Assembly: GCF_000331515.1 (NCBI RefSeq)
Contig: NZ_AMZO01000020.1
Coordinates: 203,946-267,945 of the forward strand
Length of the DNA stretch: 64,000 nt
Direction: 5' to 3'
DNA from: Photobacterium marinum
GTDB taxonomy: Bacteria; Pseudomonadota; Gammaproteobacteria; Enterobacterales; Vibrionaceae
The first letter of the stretch is position 1; every line of letters begins with the position of its first letter. Below are positions 52,880 through 63,247 of the stretch, piece by piece. A program made the position numbers and the translations under genes. The notes beneath the pieces are model-generated. The model was not told the origin of the DNA, did no database searches, and saw nothing but the letters and a program-made list of their open reading frames with translations.

Positions 52880-53205
52880 TTTGCCTTCCTATTCCTCTTA
52901 GCATCTTTGTGTACGGCTTACATCACAATGGGAGCCATGTTACCTGATCCGGCCAAGGCATGAAACGGAGGAAACAGGTCATTACCCACAAACTGATACC
53001 AGGGAACTATTGGTAATAATTACCGTCTTATTGTTATTTATCAGTATTTACATTCCTTATAGTCTTTATTTTATTACCAACACAAACAAATAAAGCTGAG
53101 TAAAAATAGAATATAAAAAACTCTCCAGCATAATTTAAATAATCATACAGAGATAAATAAAGCATCGACATCATTACAGGTAATTAAAAGTAATCCGTCT
53201 GTATT
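52880..53205. other. 326-base AT-rich spacer upstream of the SorC-family regulator
   Basis: No gene seen. It contains TTGGTAATAATTACC (53010-53024, with a perfect palindrome at 53012-53024) and an inverted copy TTATTACCAA at 53071-53080. No convincing terminator for fdhD was found. Confidence 0.6.
53010..53080. promoter_or_regulatory. candidate operator pair upstream of the SorC-family regulator
   Basis: The 13-base palindrome GGTAATAATTACC and, 50 bases on, the inverted partial copy TTATTACCAA. SorC proteins often bind palindromes upstream of their own genes; assignment is inference. Confidence 0.35.
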
Positions 53206-54063
53206 TTAAGTCAGTATTCGGTGTTTATGGGTATAAATAACAGCACGACCTTCACGACAAAAGCCCACCAATGTTAAACCTGAATCATCAGCCAGCTTTA
53301 TAGCTAAAGCGGTAGGTGCTGATACGGCCAATAATATCTCCACGCCAACAGAGGTAGCTTTCTGGACTATTTCGTAACTTGCCCGGCTGGTGATAAGAAT
53401 TGCGCCTTGCTGTAAGTCATTATTTTGTGCCCGGGCACCAATCAGCTTATCCATGGCAATATGCCGCCCCACATCTTCATAAACTGCCTTGACCTCTCCG
53501 ACCGTATTCAGCCAGACAGCTGCATGGGTGCATCCAGTGGTCCTGGCTAGTATCTGGCTGTCATACAACGACTTAACAGCTTGATTTATGACAGATAAGT
53601 TAATATTACTAGTATCCAAAACCAACGATACCGGCTTAATTGCCTGCTTAAGATGCTCAACACCACATAAGCCACATCCCGTTCTTCCTACCATATTACG
53701 GCGCCTTTCCTTTAACGCCATAAAGCGCCGCATTTGCAGTTCAATATGAACTTCAACGCCAACTTTATTATTTATTATTTCAATATATTTTATTTCTTTA
53801 ATATCATTTATGATTCTTTCTGATAAAGAAAAACCTATCGCAAAGCTCTTTAATTCAGAGGGTGTCGCCATCATTACTGCATGGGAAACACCATTATAAA
53901 TAAGTGCTACCGGTACTTCTTCAGCAATAAAATCGACACATTCTGTTTTTATTCCATTCTCATATTTAATTATTTCCATCTCTGAATACTCTACGTAATC
54001 ATGAGATTCATCACGCGATAAATTACAAAGCATAGAACTTAATATATTAATAATTGACGACAT
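53206..54063 (-). CDS. fdhD: sulfurtransferase FdhD (formate dehydrogenase maturation)
   Basis: 285 residues. FdhD passes sulfur from IscS to the molybdenum cofactor of formate dehydrogenase. AEEVPVALIYNGVSHAVMMATPSELKSFAIGFSLSE, the cysteine motif TGCGLCGVEHL, CTHAAVW, EDVGRHIAMDKLIGA and SRASYEIVQKA are conserved. No clear ribosome-binding site precedes the ATG at 54063; a later start is possible. The 5' third is unusually AT-rich compared with the neighbours. Divergent from fdoG, as at the E. coli fdo locus. Confidence 0.95.
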   Translation of the reverse strand: MSSIINILSSMLCNLSRDESHDYVEYSEMEIIKYENGIKTECVDFIAEEVPVALIYNGVSHAVMMATPSELKSFAIGFSLSERIINDIKEIKYIEIINNKVGVEVHIELQMRRFMALKERRRNMVGRTGCGLCGVEHLKQAIKPVSLVLDTSNINLSVINQAVKSLYDSQILARTTGCTHAAVWLNTVGEVKAVYEDVGRHIAMDKLIGARAQNNDLQQGAILITSRASYEIVQKATSVGVEILLAVSAPTALAIKLADDSGLTLVGFCREGRAVIYTHKHRILT

Positions 54064-54134
54064 TAAAATTGCAGTTAGAATAACCCACTTCCTTTGTAAT
54101 ACAATTATTATTTAATAAAGTGAGCGAGTTGACT

Positions 54135-57100
54135 TTGAATATAAGTAGACGTCAATTATTTAAATTATGCGCAGGAAGTGTTGTGAGCACTTCAATCGCA
54201 TCGCTGGCAGCGATCCCGAAAAAAGCCTGGGCTCAGGCGCGGGAATTCAAGCTAACTGCCGCGAAAGAGACACGAAATTCCTGTTCATACTGCTCTGTCG
54301 GTTGTGGCCTGCTGATTTACAGCCTGGGTGACGGTGCAGGTGATATCAAACAAAAAGCCTTCCATGTTGAAGGGGATCCGGATCATCCGGTAAGCCGCGG
54401 CGCTCTTTGTCCTAAAGGCGCAGGTCTTGTCGACTTCATCAACAGTGAGCAGCGCCTGAAATACCCTGAATACCGCGCACCGGGTTCAGACAAATGGCAG
54501 CGTATTTCCTGGGAAGAAGCCTTCAGCCGCATCGCCAAACTAATGAAACAAGACCGCGATGCCAACCTGATTCAAACAAACGAAGAAGGCACCACAGTGA
54601 ACCGCTGGCTTTCAACCGGCATGCTGTGTGCGTCGGCAGAAAGCAATGAAAACGGCTGGTTAACCCAGAAGTTTGCCCGCGGTATCGGACTGGTATCAGT
54701 TGACACCCAAGCTCGCGTTTGACACGGCCCTACGGTAGCAAGTCTTGCTCCAACATTTGGCCGCGGCGCGATGACCAATCATTGGGTAGATATTAAAAAC
54801 GCTAACCTGATCCTAGTTATGGGCGGTAACGCCGCTGAAGCTCACCCTGTCGGTTTCCGCTGGGTAGTGGATGCACAAAAACACAATAACGCAGAACTCA
54901 TTGTTGTCGATCCCCGCTTTACCCGTACAGCGGCACTGGCAGATCACTATTCGCCGATCCGTTCAGGTAGTGATATCGCCTTCCTGCTAGGTGTGATCCG
55001 CTACCTGATCGAAACCGACCAGGTGAATCACGAATACGTAAAAGCATATACCAATGCGAGCTTTATCGTTCGTGACGACTATGCGTTCCACGATGGTCTG
55101 TTCTCCGGCTACGATGCGGAAAATCGTCAATACGACCGTAGCAGCTGGTTTTATCAGCTTGATGACAACGGCCATGCACTGACGGATGAAACCCTACAGC
55201 ATCCGCGTTGTGTGTGGAACCTGCTCAAAGAGCATGTGGCCCGCTATACCCCGGAAGTTGTCACCAACATCTGCGGTACGCCAATCGACGACTACAAGAA
55301 AATTTGTAAATTACTTGCCGCGACAGCAGCCGACAATAAAACGGCGACGATCCTGTACGCGACAGGCTGGACTCAGCACTCAAAAGGCGCTGAAAACATC
55401 CGTTCGATGGCAATGGTTCAGTTGCTGCTGGGTAACATGGGCATGGCCGGCGGCGGCGTTAACGCCCTGCGTGGTCACTCAAATATTCAGGGGATCACAG
55501 ACCTTGGCCTGCTGGCACAAAGCCTGCCGGGATACCTGAAGTTACCGTCGGACAAAGACATCAACTTTGATACTTACATTCAGCATCATACACCAGTGCC
55601 GCTGCGACCAGATCAGACCAATTACTGGCAGCACTACCCGGCATTTTTCGTCTCCCTGATGAAATCATTCTGGGGCGACAAAGCGACTGCCGAAAATGGC
55701 TGGGGCTTTGAGATGATGCCGAAGTGGGATCAGATGTATGACATGATGAAGTACTTCGAGATGATGAACAAAGGGGAAGTGAACGGCTATATCTGCCAGG
55801 GCTTCAACCCGCTTGCGTCCATGTCGAACAAAAACAAAATCATCAACAGCCTGTCTCAGCTGAAGTACCTGGTTGTTATCGATCCGCTGGTAACCGAAAC
55901 CTCAACCTTCTGGCAACACAAGCCGGATGTGAACGAGGTTGATACCGCGAGCATTGAAACTGAAGTATTCCGTTTGCCGACCGCCTGCTTTGCCGAAGAA
56001 GACGGTACGATTGTGAACTCATCACGCTGGCTGCAGTGGCACTGGAAAGCCGCAGACAAACCGGCCGAAGCCAAAGGCGATGCCGAAATCCTTGCCGGTA
56101 TCTTCCTGAAGATGCGCGAGATGTATCAGCATGAAGGTGGTACTTATGCCGAGCCAATCCTGTCGCTTAACTGGGATTACGCTAATCCGGAAGAGCCGCA
56201 GACAATTGAGCTGGCAAAAGAGCTGAACGGTAAGAACGCTCAGGGCAAACAGCTATCAAGCTTCTCGGAAATGAAAGCCGACGGCTCTACCAATGCCGCT
56301 TGCTGGCTTTATGCCGGTAGCTGGACCGAAGCAGGTAACCAGACGGCACGCCGTGACAACAGCGATCCATCCGGTTTAGGCCTGGCGCCAAACTGGGCAT
56401 GGTCTTGGCCGGCAAACCGCCGCGTTCTGTATAACCGCGCTTCCACTAAGCCGGACGGTACACCGTGGGATAAACGCCGTACTCTGGTGGAATGGAAAAA
56501 CAACCGCTGGACAGGCCCGGATGTGCCTGACTTCAACGCCAAGCTTCCGCCATCGAGCAATGCCGGTCCGTTCATCATGCAGCCGGAAGGCGTCGGCCGT
56601 CTGTTTGCGCTAGATAAAATGGCCGAAGGCCCGTTCCCGGAACACTATGAACCATTCGAAACGCCGCTGGGCACTAACCCGCTGCATAAAAATGTGGTTT
56701 CGAATCCGGCAGCACGGATCTTCAAAGATGATTTGGCTCAGCTTGGTGACAAGGAAACTTTCCCGTACATCGGTACCACATACCGCCTGACGGAGCACTT
56801 CCACACCTGGACCAGCCATTCGCGCCTTAATGCGATTGTCCAACCGGAGCAATTCATCGAAATCGGTGTTGAGCTGGCAAACGAGAAAGGGATCAAGAAT
56901 GCCGACATGATCCGGGTATCGTCAAAGCGTGGCTTTATCGAGGCGAAAGCCTATGTGACCAAACGGATTGCTCCGCTGCATGTTAACGGCCAGACCGTAC
57001 ATACCGTGGGGATCCCGATCCACTGGGGCTTTGAAGGCCATACCAAGCCAAGCTACCTGGCTAATACCCTGACGCCGAGCGTTGGTGATGCCAACTCGCA

Positions 57101-57149
57101 AACATCCGAGTACAAGGCATTCCTGGTTAATGTGGAAAAGGTGAAGTAA
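54135..57149 (+). CDS. fdoG: selenocysteine formate dehydrogenase alpha subunit (FdoG/FdnG)
   Basis: Periplasm-facing molybdopterin subunit that oxidises formate. The reading frame has an in-frame TGA at 54720-54722 read as selenocysteine (ARV-U-HGPTVASL), with a bSECIS hairpin right after. It has a Tat signal (SRRQLFK) and a [4Fe-4S] motif (CSYCSVGCGLL...GALCPKGAG); the match to E. coli FdnG/FdoG continues to ANTLTPSVGDANSQTSEYKAFLVN. The upstream start is unclear: a GTG at 54120 and TTGs at 54129 and 54135 are in frame, none with a good ribosome-binding site. TTG 54135 (NISRRQLF) puts Sec at residue 196 as in E. coli. The product is 1004 residues. Confidence 0.96.
54720..54760 (+). promoter_or_regulatory. 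bacterial SECIS element in fdoG
   Basis: The UGA at 54720-54722 is followed 11 bases later by GG-U-AGCA / UGCU-CC (54734-54740 and 54746-54751). This is a six-pair stem with the single bulged U that SelB needs, closed by loop AGUCU containing the required GU. It corresponds closely to the E. coli fdhF/fdnG element. Confidence 0.93.
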
Positions 57150-57152
57150 GCC

Positions 57153-58058
57153 ATGACAATGCAATCTCAGAATATTATTCGCAGCTCTGCAACTTCGTCG
57201 CTTACGCCACCGGCTCAGGGACGACACCATCAGGTAGAAGTGACCAAACTGATCGACGTAACCTGCTGCAGCGGTTGTAAAGGCTGCATGGTGGCCTGCT
57301 CGGAATGGAACGATCTGCGTGAAGACGTCGGCAGCTTCCAGGACTCTTACCAGAACCCTGAAGATACGACCGCCCATGCCTGGACCACGATCCACTTTAA
57401 GGAAGTGGAAGAAGACAACCGCTTCAAGTGGCTGTTCAGCAAACATAGCTGTATGCACTGCTCGGATCCGGGCTGCCTGAAAGCCTGTCCGCAGCCCGGT
57501 GCCATCGTTCAGTACGAAAACGGCGTGGTGGATTTCAACTCTGAAAAATGTGTCGGCTGCGGCTACTGTATCGCCGGCTGTCCGTTTGATATCCCACGCC
57601 TGAATCCGGTCGATAACAGGGTGTACAAGTGCACCCTGTGCCTCGACCGCTTGCAGGCTGGTCAGGCGCCATCGTGCGTAAAAACCTGTCCGACCGGGGC
57701 TCTGCGCTTCGGTGCTAGGGAGGAAATCCTGCACTATGCCGAGCAACGTGTTGCTCAACTGAAAGCCAAGGGACACAGCAAAGCCGGGATCTATAACCCG
57801 CAAGGCGTTAACGGCACCCATGTGATTTATGTTCTTCATGATATCACTCAGCCGGAGCACTACGACCTGCCGAAAGAGCCGAAGATCGGCACCTCGGTAA
57901 CCTTGTGGAAAGACGCGCTCAAACCGCTGTCGGCAGCCGGTTTTGTCGGCACCCTGGCGCTGGCAGCCATCCACAGGATCACTGTCGGTCGTAACCGGGT
58001 CAGAGCCGAAGAAGAAAGCGAATCACACCAGGACAGCAAGGCAGAAGGAGATAAGTAA
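57153..58058 (+). CDS. fdoH: formate dehydrogenase iron-sulfur (beta) subunit
   Basis: 301 residues with four [4Fe-4S] motifs: CCSGCKGCMVACSEWND, CMHCSDPGCLKACP, CVGCGYCIAGCPFDIPR and CTLCLDRLQAGQAPSCVKTCP. They carry electrons from FdoG to the cytochrome b subunit. A single C-terminal hydrophobic segment (~268-285) anchors it. Three bases after fdoG and overlapping fdoI by one base. Confidence 0.97.
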   Translation: MTMQSQNIIRSSATSSLTPPAQGRHHQVEVTKLIDVTCCSGCKGCMVACSEWNDLREDVGSFQDSYQNPEDTTAHAWTTIHFKEVEEDNRFKWLFSKHSCMHCSDPGCLKACPQPGAIVQYENGVVDFNSEKCVGCGYCIAGCPFDIPRLNPVDNRVYKCTLCLDRLQAGQAPSCVKTCPTGALRFGAREEILHYAEQRVAQLKAKGHSKAGIYNPQGVNGTHVIYVLHDITQPEHYDLPKEPKIGTSVTLWKDALKPLSAAGFVGTLALAAIHRITVGRNRVRAEEESESHQDSKAEGDK

Positions 58059-58723
58059 TGAATGGGGGAAAAACCATTTTACGTCATAAGCCGTTAGATC
58101 GCCTTGCCCACTGGACAGTGGCTTTCACCGGGGTGATGAGCCTGCTTTCAGGCCTGTCATTCATGTTTGCGCCGCTGCACTGGCTGAGCTTTATCTTCGG
58201 TACGCCGCAACTGGCACGCATCCTTCACCCTTTCTTTGGGGTGGCGATGTGTCTCGGCCTGTTCTTCCTGGCTTTCCGGTACTGGCACCACAATCACTTT
58301 GAACAGGGTGATCTGAAATGGATGCTACGTATTAAGGATGTGCTGCTGGAAAATGAAGAGCGGATCCCGGAAGTCGGTCAGTACAACCCGGGGCAGAAAC
58401 TGATCCTGCGTCAGTTCCTGGCATCAGCCGTTCTGCTGTTGGTATCCGGTATCGTCGCATGGCGGGCCTATTTCTCCGCTTACTTTGATATTGAGTATGT
58501 TCGCCTTGCCCTGCTAACCCACTCGGCCATTGCTGCGCTATTTGGTATCAGCCTGCTGATCCACGCTTACATGGCGTACTGGGTTGAAGGTTCTATCGAA
58601 GGCATGCTTGACGGCAAAGTCTCACCGGCTTGGGCGAAACAGCATCACCCGCGCTGGTATCGCGAATTGTTTGCTAAAAAAGCACCGAATAAAAAGACCC
58701 AAAGTAAAGAAACACAAAAATAA
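58058..58723 (+). CDS. fdoI: formate dehydrogenase cytochrome b556 (gamma) subunit
   Basis: 221-residue inner-membrane di-heme protein with four hydrophobic helices. Conserved histidines lie in LDRLAHWTVAFTG, ARILHPFFGVAM and LTHSAIAALFGISLLIHAYMAYWVEGSIEGML. It passes electrons from the beta subunit to menaquinone (family knowledge). AAGGAG precedes its ATG. A strong hairpin terminator follows. Confidence 0.96.
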   Translation: MNGGKTILRHKPLDRLAHWTVAFTGVMSLLSGLSFMFAPLHWLSFIFGTPQLARILHPFFGVAMCLGLFFLAFRYWHHNHFEQGDLKWMLRIKDVLLENEERIPEVGQYNPGQKLILRQFLASAVLLLVSGIVAWRAYFSAYFDIEYVRLALLTHSAIAALFGISLLIHAYMAYWVEGSIEGMLDGKVSPAWAKQHHPRWYRELFAKKAPNKKTQSKETQK

Positions 58724-58741
58724 GTCGTTCGCGGCTTCAAC

Positions 58742-58780
58742 AGAAGCTTCAGGCATATGCCTGCAGCTTCTTTATTTTTC
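58742..58780 (+). terminator. terminator between fdoI and fdhE
   Basis: AGAAGCT-T-CAGGCA-TA-TGCCTG-C-AGCTTCT is a near-perfect 14-bp stem, followed by TTATTTTTC. It separates the structural genes from fdhE-selA-selB, which may have lower or independent expression. Confidence 0.88.
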
Positions 58781-58796
58781 TTAGAAAGGTTAACCC

Positions 58797-59690
58797 ATGA
58801 GTGTTCGCATTCTTGAAAAAGACACCATCACCCGGCAGTCTGCCGATGGTTTCAAACCGCTGATCATCGGTCAGCCGCAAACCATTTTTGAATCCCGTGC
58901 AGCCCGACTACGCCAGCTGGCCAAAGAGTCATTTATGGCTGACTACCTGCTGCTGGTCGGCCAAATCACCCAGGTACAGGCAAACCTAACCGCAGCCTAC
59001 CAGGATAAAGTTCAGCTTCAGCCTCAAATCAGTGAGCAAATGCCGCTGAGTGTTCAACACTTTGAGCCGGAAAACATCTGGCTAGATATCCTGAATGATC
59101 TGATCGAACAATTGGCTCCGCTGGTTAGTGACGACATCAAAACAACACTGGAGCAACTGAATCAGCAAGCAAACGATGCGCTGGTGAATTATGGCAAAGC
59201 ACTGCGTCAGGGCAATTTCGAACTGGTGCCAGCCGAACAAGCGATCTTCATCTGGGCGGCACTCAATACCTTCTTCAGCCTGCTTGTAGCCAACAGCCGT
59301 TTTGAATGGCAGCAGGAAGGAAATGAAAACCTGCTCCATTGCCCACTTTGCCACAGCGCGCCGGTTGCCAGCATGGTTAACGATTCAGGGCACCGCTATC
59401 TCCACTGTAGCCTGTGCGAAGCACAATGGAACAGTATCCGCGCCCAATGCACCCAGTGCGGTGATAGCCGCCAAATCAAACTGGCCAGCCTGGAAGAAAA
59501 CGACGCTCAGGTTCGCGCCGAAACATGCGATGAATGCCAGAGCTACCTCAAGCTGATGTTCCTTGAAAAAGACCATCAGCTTGATGCTGTTGCCGACGAT
59601 CTGGCCTCGCTGGTCCTTGATGTCAAACTCAGCGAAACCGCCCTGCTGCGCAGCGGCTTCAACCCGTTCTTGCTTCCCGTTTTACAGTGA
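58797..59690 (+). CDS. fdhE: formate dehydrogenase accessory protein FdhE
   Basis: 297-residue cytoplasmic protein needed for activity of the Tat-exported formate dehydrogenases. Four CxxC motifs form the rubredoxin-like metal site: CPLCHSAPV, CSLCEAQWN, CTQCGDSRQ and CDECQSYLK. AAAGG precedes the ATG. It lies between the fdo genes and selA. Confidence 0.95.
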   Translation: MSVRILEKDTITRQSADGFKPLIIGQPQTIFESRAARLRQLAKESFMADYLLLVGQITQVQANLTAAYQDKVQLQPQISEQMPLSVQHFEPENIWLDILNDLIEQLAPLVSDDIKTTLEQLNQQANDALVNYGKALRQGNFELVPAEQAIFIWAALNTFFSLLVANSRFEWQQEGNENLLHCPLCHSAPVASMVNDSGHRYLHCSLCEAQWNSIRAQCTQCGDSRQIKLASLEENDAQVRAETCDECQSYLKLMFLEKDHQLDAVADDLASLVLDVKLSETALLRSGFNPFLLPVLQ

Positions 59691-59702
59691 TCAGAAAAAA
59701 TC

Positions 59703-61142
59703 ATGACTGCGAATAACTTATACGGCCGACTTCCGAGCGTCGACAGGCTCCTGCACCTTGCGGAGCACCACAACCTGCCTGAACGACATGGCCGAACCAA
59801 TACCCTTGTTCGGATTCGCCAGCTTCTCGATGAAGCCCGCCAGGTTATTCGCCAGCAACAGCAACTTCCCTCATGGATTGGTAACAGGGACATTGACGAA
59901 CCACAACTCTGCCGACTGTTGGCTGACGGACTGGAAAAGCAGTCCCAGCCGGGTCAGCGCCGGGTGTTCAACCTGACCGGCACAATACTCCATACCAACC
60001 TTGGCCGGGCCCAACAGGCCGAAGCCGCGATTGCCGCAGTTACTCAGGTCATGCGCCATCCGGCGACACTGGAATACTCACTTGCCAACGCACAACGAGG
60101 CCATCGAGATCAGGCCATCAGCCAATTACTGCAAGAACTAATCGGATGCGAGGATGCCTGTATCGTCAATAACAATGCCGCCGCCGTGCTTATCATGCTG
60201 GCGACAATGGCTGCCGGTAAAGAGGTGATTGTCTCTCGCGGTGAACTTGTGGAGATCGGCGGTTCATTTCGAATTCCGGATGTCATGAAGCAAGCTGGCT
60301 GCAAACTGGTTGAAGTGGGTGCCACCAACCGCACCCATTTACGTGACTATCAGCAAGCTATCACGGATCAAACAGCCTTGCTGATGAAAGTACACACCAG
60401 CAACTACATGATTCAAGGCTTTACCAGTGCAGTCAGTGAATCCGAACTGTGCCAGCTTGGCAAAGAACAACAGCTCCCGGTTGTCAGCGATCTGGGCAGC
60501 GGTTCACTCATCAACCTCGCCGAATACGACCTGCCAGCCGAACCCATGCCACAATCTATGATTGCTGATGGCATCAACCTGGTCAGTTTTTCCGGGGATA
60601 AATTACTTGGCGGCCCACAGGCTGGGATCATTGCCGGTGACAAAGAACTGATTGAACTAATCCAGCACCACCCACTCAAGCGGGCACTACGTTGTGACAA
60701 GATGACACTGGCATCTCTTGAAGCGACTCTTAACCTCTACCGTCACCCGGAACGACTACCTTGTGAACTGCCAACACTGGCGAAACTCACCCGTCCACTA
60801 AGCGAGCTGAATGCTCAGGCGCAGCGGCTTCTCCCTGTACTTCGACAATTGGCAGGCTCGCATTTCCACCTTCAGGCTGAGCCAAGTATGGGACAAATCG
60901 GTAGCGGAGCACTACCGACAGAACAGCTGATGTCAATTGCTATCACCTTCAACCCTAAATCAGGCTCAAACCAAAGCCTTCATCATCTGGCTGAGCAACT
61001 GGCAGGCGGAAACATCCCGATTATTGGCCGGATTCATCACGACAAACTTTGGTTATGTATGCGCGGCCTCAGTCACGAAGCCGATTTCATTGAACAAATC
61101 AACACCCTGATTGCCAACCAGCACCAAGAGATACCCGCATGA
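59703..61142 (+). CDS. selA: selenocysteine synthase SelA
   Basis: 479-residue PLP enzyme that converts seryl-tRNA(Sec) to selenocysteyl-tRNA(Sec) using selenophosphate. The PLP lysine is Lys300 in [39 protein letters not shown] and [19 protein letters not shown] are conserved. It starts 12 bases after fdhE and overlaps selB by the 4-base ATGA. Confidence 0.97.
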   Translation: MTANNLYGRLPSVDRLLHLAEHHNLPERHGRTNTLVRIRQLLDEARQVIRQQQQLPSWIGNRDIDEPQLCRLLADGLEKQSQPGQRRVFNLTGTILHTNLGRAQQAEAAIAAVTQVMRHPATLEYSLANAQRGHRDQAISQLLQELIGCEDACIVNNNAAAVLIMLATMAAGKEVIVSRGELVEIGGSFRIPDVMKQAGCKLVEVGATNRTHLRDYQQAITDQTALLMKVHTSNYMIQGFTSAVSESELCQLGKEQQLPVVSDLGSGSLINLAEYDLPAEPMPQSMIADGINLVSFSGDKLLGGPQAGIIAGDKELIELIQHHPLKRALRCDKMTLASLEATLNLYRHPERLPCELPTLAKLTRPLSELNAQAQRLLPVLRQLAGSHFHLQAEPSMGQIGSGALPTEQLMSIAITFNPKSGSNQSLHHLAEQLAGGNIPIIGRIHHDKLWLCMRGLSHEADFIEQINTLIANQHQEIPA

Positions 61143-63082
61143 TTATTGTGACAGCCGGACACGTCGACCACGGCAAAACCCACCTGCTACAAGCACTGAC
61201 CGGAACTGATACCGATCGCCTGCCGGAAGAACAAAAGCGAGGTCTTACGATCGATCTGGGCTACGCGTTCATGCCACTGTCTTCGTATCATCAGTCATCG
61301 GATAATCAACAATCAGATAACCCAGAGGCTTCCCCGGACAACATCCTCGGCTTCATTGATGTTCCCGGCCATGAGAAATTTCTCAGCAACATGCTGGCTG
61401 GTGTCGGCACCGCCCGGCATGCCATGTTTGTGGTCGCCAGTGATGAAGGTCTCATGCCGCAAAGCTACGAGCACCTGAAAATTTTGCATCTTCTGGCAAT
61501 CGAAAGCCTGACGGTCGTGTTAACCAAGTCAGATAAAGTCAGCAAAGAACAACAACAAAACAGAGAAGCAGAACTGGAAAGGGTTCTCACACAATATGGT
61601 TTTTCATCATGGAAGCTATTTGCTTGCTCTGCATACACCGGTGACGGCATCGCCGAATTGAAACAACACCTCAAAGCCCTGACAGATAAATGCAATCAGC
61701 AACCCAAAACTATCAACAGCTTCAGACTTGCCATAGACCGAGCCTTTACCGTCAAAGGCACAGGACTGGTTGTGACCGGCACCGTCCTGAGCGGCCGGGT
61801 AAAAATAGGCGATCATCTGTATCTAGCATCACGACAATTACAAAAGCCTATTAAGATCAGAGTAAGAAGCCTGCATTGCCAAGGAAAAAAAGCCGAACAA
61901 GCACATGCCGATCAACGTGTCGCTCTCAATCTGAGCGGTGATATTGATAAAGACAAACTGTCACGAGGGGACTGGTTGTTTGCTATAGAGCCACAAGCAC
62001 CCAGTTCTCGGATCACTGTCACTCTAAAAGCAGATCAGGCCATAAAACACTGGCAGCAAGTACAGGTATTCCATGTTGCTTCCCACATAACTGCCCGCTT
62101 GGCGCTACTTGAACAACAACATATTGATGCCGGGCAATCAGGGCTTGCTGAGTTGGTGTTTGATAATCCACTGCACATTACCGAACAGGACAAATTGTTG
62201 ATCCGTGATCCGGCCGCCAAGATCAGCCTGGGTTCAGCAACAGCCATAGAACTATCACCGCCAACCAGAGGCAAACGCAAACCTGAACGCCTAACCCGGC
62301 TGAACCAGCGGGCCACACTCACTCAACCGCAAAATATATTGCAGCTGTCACTACAAAACGCGCCGGTTCATATCGACGATTTCTGCTGGCAACATCAATT
62401 ATCACCAGAAGATCTCTCAAAGCAGGTTGATAATGATAAGCAGCAAATAATTCAAAGCTGGCTTTGCCATTTCTCTTACTTGGAAGATTTGGAAAACCAC
62501 ATAATAGAGAGCCTGACCCTCTATCATCAAAACTGCTGTGATCATCTTGGAATAGGCCGGGATCGCCTTCACCGAATGGCTGCACTCAGCCATCCAAAAA
62601 CAATCGTCGATCATCTACTGCAAGTAATGGTGAATAAAAACAAGCTGTGTAATACCAGAGGCTGGCTGCACCTGCCGCAGCATCAATTACAGCTAACAGC
62701 TGAAGAACAGATTTTATGGCAACAAATCGAATCTGAATTTGAAAAAGCAAAAGCACCATTATGGATTCGGGACATCGCCAAAGCTTGTAATCGAGAAGAA
62801 AAAGCCCTGCGCCTGTTCAGCTATAAACTAGCTCAACTCGGCTTCATCACCGCCATAGTCAAAGACCGCTACTGCACGAACCGCGCACTGATCACCATTG
62901 CCGATATCATCAGACAAAAAATAGCTGAAGAGAAAAAGTTAGAAACCGCAGATTTTCGAAACCTCACCGGGCTTGGGCGTAAAGTTGCTGTACAGCTATT
63001 GGAATACTTCGACAAAATCGGCTTTACCAGACGCTATCAAAACCATCGTCTTCTAAGGGATGAGGGGTTATTTAAAGAATAA
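61139..63082 (+). CDS. selB: selenocysteine-specific elongation factor SelB
   Basis: 647-residue GTPase that brings Sec-tRNA to UGA codons carrying a SECIS. The G1 motif is GHVDHGKT and [17 protein letters not shown] is G3; G4 is LTKSDK. EF-Tu-like domains II/III follow, then C-terminal winged helices (about 400-640) that read the SECIS, ending [20 protein letters not shown]. It is slightly longer than E. coli SelB, partly from a Ser/Gln/Asp-rich insert at ~50-70 in the G domain. The AAGAG repeat begins in its stop codon. Confidence 0.97.
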   Translation: MIIVTAGHVDHGKTHLLQALTGTDTDRLPEEQKRGLTIDLGYAFMPLSSYHQSSDNQQSDNPEASPDNILGFIDVPGHEKFLSNMLAGVGTARHAMFVVASDEGLMPQSYEHLKILHLLAIESLTVVLTKSDKVSKEQQQNREAELERVLTQYGFSSWKLFACSAYTGDGIAELKQHLKALTDKCNQQPKTINSFRLAIDRAFTVKGTGLVVTGTVLSGRVKIGDHLYLASRQLQKPIKIRVRSLHCQGKKAEQAHADQRVALNLSGDIDKDKLSRGDWLFAIEPQAPSSRITVTLKADQAIKHWQQVQVFHVASHITARLALLEQQHIDAGQSGLAELVFDNPLHITEQDKLLIRDPAAKISLGSATAIELSPPTRGKRKPERLTRLNQRATLTQPQNILQLSLQNAPVHIDDFCWQHQLSPEDLSKQVDNDKQQIIQSWLCHFSYLEDLENHIIESLTLYHQNCCDHLGIGRDRLHRMAALSHPKTIVDHLLQVMVNKNKLCNTRGWLHLPQHQLQLTAEEQILWQQIESEFEKAKAPLWIRDIAKACNREEKALRLFSYKLAQLGFITAIVKDRYCTNRALITIADIIRQKIAEEKKLETADFRNLTGLGRKVAVQLLEYFDKIGFTRRYQNHRLLRDEGLFKE

Positions 63083-63132
63083 GAGAAGAGAAGAGAAGAG
63101 AAGAGAAGAGAAGAGAAGAGAAGAGAAGAGAA
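63081..63132. repeat. (AAGAG)10 pentanucleotide tandem repeat
   Basis: Ten perfect AAGAG units (63081-63130) plus AA. The first two bases are part of the selB TAA stop, and the array ends two bases before a further AG and then the selC 3' end. It is a pure purine tract on the plus strand and CTCTT repeats on the minus strand. Copy-number slippage would not change SelB. Confidence 0.97.
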
Positions 63133-63134
63133 AG

Positions 63135-63229
63135 TGGCGGAAGAACATAGGAGTCGAACCTACCCAGGACTGCTGGCAGCCCTACCCGGATTTGAAATCC
63201 GGACGCATCACCGGATACGCCGTTCTTCC
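63135..63229 (-). tRNA. selC: tRNA-Sec (anticodon UCA)
   Basis: 95 bases including encoded CCA. The acceptor stem is the long 8-bp type (GGAAGAAC / GTTCTTCC), the anticodon loop reads TTTCAAA (UCA), there is a long variable arm (GGGCTGCC-AGCA-style stem), and the T loop is GGTTCGACTCC. It resembles E. coli selC closely. It is transcribed towards selB, 52 bases from the selB stop. Confidence 0.97.
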
Positions 63230-63247
63230 GTCTAATTTGTGTGACAT

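Noticed and set aside
54120..54722. fdoG could be a pseudogene broken by a TGA
   Set aside because: The TGA sits at the known Sec position, a bSECIS follows and selA, selB and selC are adjacent, so it is a selenocysteine codon.
56922..57974. 350-codon minus-strand frame
   Set aside because: Antisense to fdoG and fdoH, which are fully conserved; no independent support.
63081..63132. CRISPR-like array
   Set aside because: Continuous 5-base units without spacers, and no cas genes nearby.
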